The notes under the pieces were generated by a model that was given only the letters and a program-made list of their open reading frames with translations, made no database searches and was not told the DNA's origin. DNA of 33,053 bases, taken from assembly GCA_018667855.1 (NCBI GenBank), contig JABIRL010000156.1:1-33053 (forward strand), in the 5' to 3' direction. Of this stretch, positions 32,222 to 33,053 are shown piece after piece. Both the position numbers and the translations under genes were made by a program. How positions within the stretch are numbered: the stretch's first letter is position 1; each line of letters begins with the position of its first letter. This stretch comes from Rhodospirillaceae bacterium (GTDB lineage: Bacteria; Pseudomonadota; Alphaproteobacteria; GCA-2731375).

Positions 32222-32857
32222 ATGATCCATGAACTGCGCATCTATACATTGTGGCCCGGCAAGGTTCCGGAATTCCTGAAACTGGCCGAGGAACGCGCCA
32301 TGGTCATCCGGGGCAATGACTATGGCAATTGCGAAGGTTATTGGTTTACCGAATTCGGCAGCCTGAACCAAATCGCCCATCTTTGGTCCTATGAGGATCT
32401 GAACGAACGTGCCGACGCCCGCGCCCGCCTGGGGCAGAACGCAGATTGGAACAGCGAATATGTGGCCCATGTGCGCCCCTTGATGCGGCGTCAGCAGATC
32501 CGCCTGATGCACCCGCGTCTGGATTTGAAGGCGCCCGGCGGCGAAGGGCACATATTCGAATACCGCTACTACCAGACCAGGGTTGGCGAGGCCGCCGCCT
32601 GGATCAAAGCCATTTCCGAGGCCATGCCGGCCCGCGAGCGCCATTCGCCGAATGTCTGTCTGTGGCAGACGGAGGCGGAAAACCCCAATGAGGTTTCCCA
32701 TCTGTGGGCCTATGACGATCTGGCCCACCGCGAACGCGCCCGCGCCGCCGCCACGGCCGATCCCGACTGGCAGGCTTTCCTGAAGACCAGCGGCTCCATG
32801 TTGGAAGAAATGCAGAATATGTTGCTTATTCCGGCTTCCTTTTCACCGCTGAAATAA
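32222..32857 (+). CDS. NIPSNAP family protein
   Basis: A 211-residue protein made of two ferredoxin-like dimeric alpha/beta-barrel repeats. The first repeat (MIHELRIYTLWPGKVPEFLKL ... IAHLWSYEDLNERADARARL) is echoed in the second (HIFEYRYYQTRVGEAAAWIK ... VSHLWAYDDLAHRERARAAA). Bacterial NIPSNAPs are found near catabolic genes, but their reaction is not established. GGAGGAGA precedes ATG 32222 at good spacing. The SMP-30-like gene starts 31 bases after its stop, so the two are probably co-transcribed. Cytoplasmic, no membrane segments. Confidence 0.88.
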   Translation: MIHELRIYTLWPGKVPEFLKLAEERAMVIRGNDYGNCEGYWFTEFGSLNQIAHLWSYEDLNERADARARLGQNADWNSEYVAHVRPLMRRQQIRLMHPRLDLKAPGGEGHIFEYRYYQTRVGEAAAWIKAISEAMPARERHSPNVCLWQTEAENPNEVSHLWAYDDLAHRERARAAATADPDWQAFLKTSGSMLEEMQNMLLIPASFSPLK

Positions 32858-32888
32858 CCGCCAAAATAACCGCTGAAGTGAGTTTGAC

Positions 32889-33053
32889 ATGACCGAATTT
32901 AGAGAAATTACCACCGGCCTGCAGTTTCCCGAGGGGCCCATCGCCATGCCCGACGGCAGCGTAATTTTGGTGGAAATCGAACGGCAAACCCTGACCCGGG
33001 TGCACCCCGACGGCCGCCAGGAAGTCATCGCCAATACCGGCGGCGGCCCCAAC
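32889..33053 (+). CDS. SMP-30/gluconolactonase-family protein, N-terminal part (cut by window end)
   Basis: Only the first 55 residues are visible. EITTGLQFPEGPIAMPDGSVILVEI is the standard opening of the SMP-30/gluconolactonase/luciferin-regenerating six-bladed beta-propeller; the Glu in FPEGP is the first metal ligand. GRQEVIANTGGGPN continues the family pattern (GGGPNG). These enzymes hydrolyse sugar or other lactones. ATG 32889 has GAAGTGAG upstream. The remainder lies outside the window, so completeness cannot be judged. Confidence 0.85.
   Translation, partial: MTEFREITTGLQFPEGPIAMPDGSVILVEIERQTLTRVHPDGRQEVIANTGGGPN

Overview
The window reads as a chromosomal stretch of a GC-rich (roughly 60%) bacterium. 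Gene content, codon usage, Shine-Dalgarno-led starts and an inverted repeat of the AGAGCA...TGCTCT type suggest an alphaproteobacterium, probably Rhodospirillales-like. The taxonomic placement is inference. I see no rRNA, tRNA, CRISPR array, insertion sequence or phage gene. About 30 protein genes fill the window, and the only gene-free stretch over 300 bases is 29583-29922.

Left end (1-4300, + strand): an exported-protein cluster. It holds the C-terminal part of an unrecognised protein, a signal-peptide protein with a CsgG/FlgO-like N-terminus and a DUF4384 C-terminus, and an exported caspase-like (peptidase C14) protein with an SH3 domain and a formylglycine-generating-enzyme (FGE/SUMF1-like) domain. 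The caspase gene is split by a frameshift at about 2657-2693. The junction is what a deletion between two out-of-frame copies of a 10-bp repeat would leave.

4325-9289 (- strand): a membrane fatty acid desaturase, then a redox cassette reading SDR, CmcJ/NvfI-like Fe(II) oxygenase, and two tandem QueG-like double-[4Fe-4S] proteins. A small DUF6524 membrane protein (+) follows.

9796-18762: a catabolic-looking island. On the minus strand are an Fe-S-less 2,4-dienoyl-CoA-reductase/trimethylamine-dehydrogenase-type flavoprotein, a palindromic repeat element, an SDR, an M24 creatinase/Xaa-Pro-type hydrolase and an oxaloacetate-decarboxylase-like PEPM-family enzyme. On the plus strand are a cytosine-deaminase-like amidohydrolase with altered catalytic residues and a sulfotransferase carrying an in-frame minisatellite. 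An enoyl-CoA hydratase-like protein (-) and an LLM-class flavin oxidoreductase (+) follow.

18759-25655: a NADP-malic enzyme with a phosphotransacetylase-like tail (maeB) and two adjacent TauD-type dioxygenases (-). Divergent from these are a class II aldolase and a fumarase/adenylosuccinate-lyase-family enzyme (+). 25667-29582 (-): two sensory proteins, an orphan PAS-histidine kinase with a complete hemerythrin diiron site and a chemoreceptor with a NIT (nitrate/nitrite) sensor domain. 29923-31493 (-): an arfB-SDR-DUF952 operon. Right end (+): a LysE-type exporter, a NIPSNAP protein and the start of an SMP-30/gluconolactonase.

Most central genes are small-molecule redox and C-N/C-C bond enzymes with no transport genes and no recognisable transcription factor. 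The strongest oddities are the broken caspase, the flavoprotein lacking all four cluster cysteines, the QueG-like pair lacking the QueG catalytic Asp beside a CmcJ-type oxygenase, the amidohydrolase with a replaced metal-ligand Asp, the minisatellite in the sulfotransferase, and the kinase-hemerythrin fusion.
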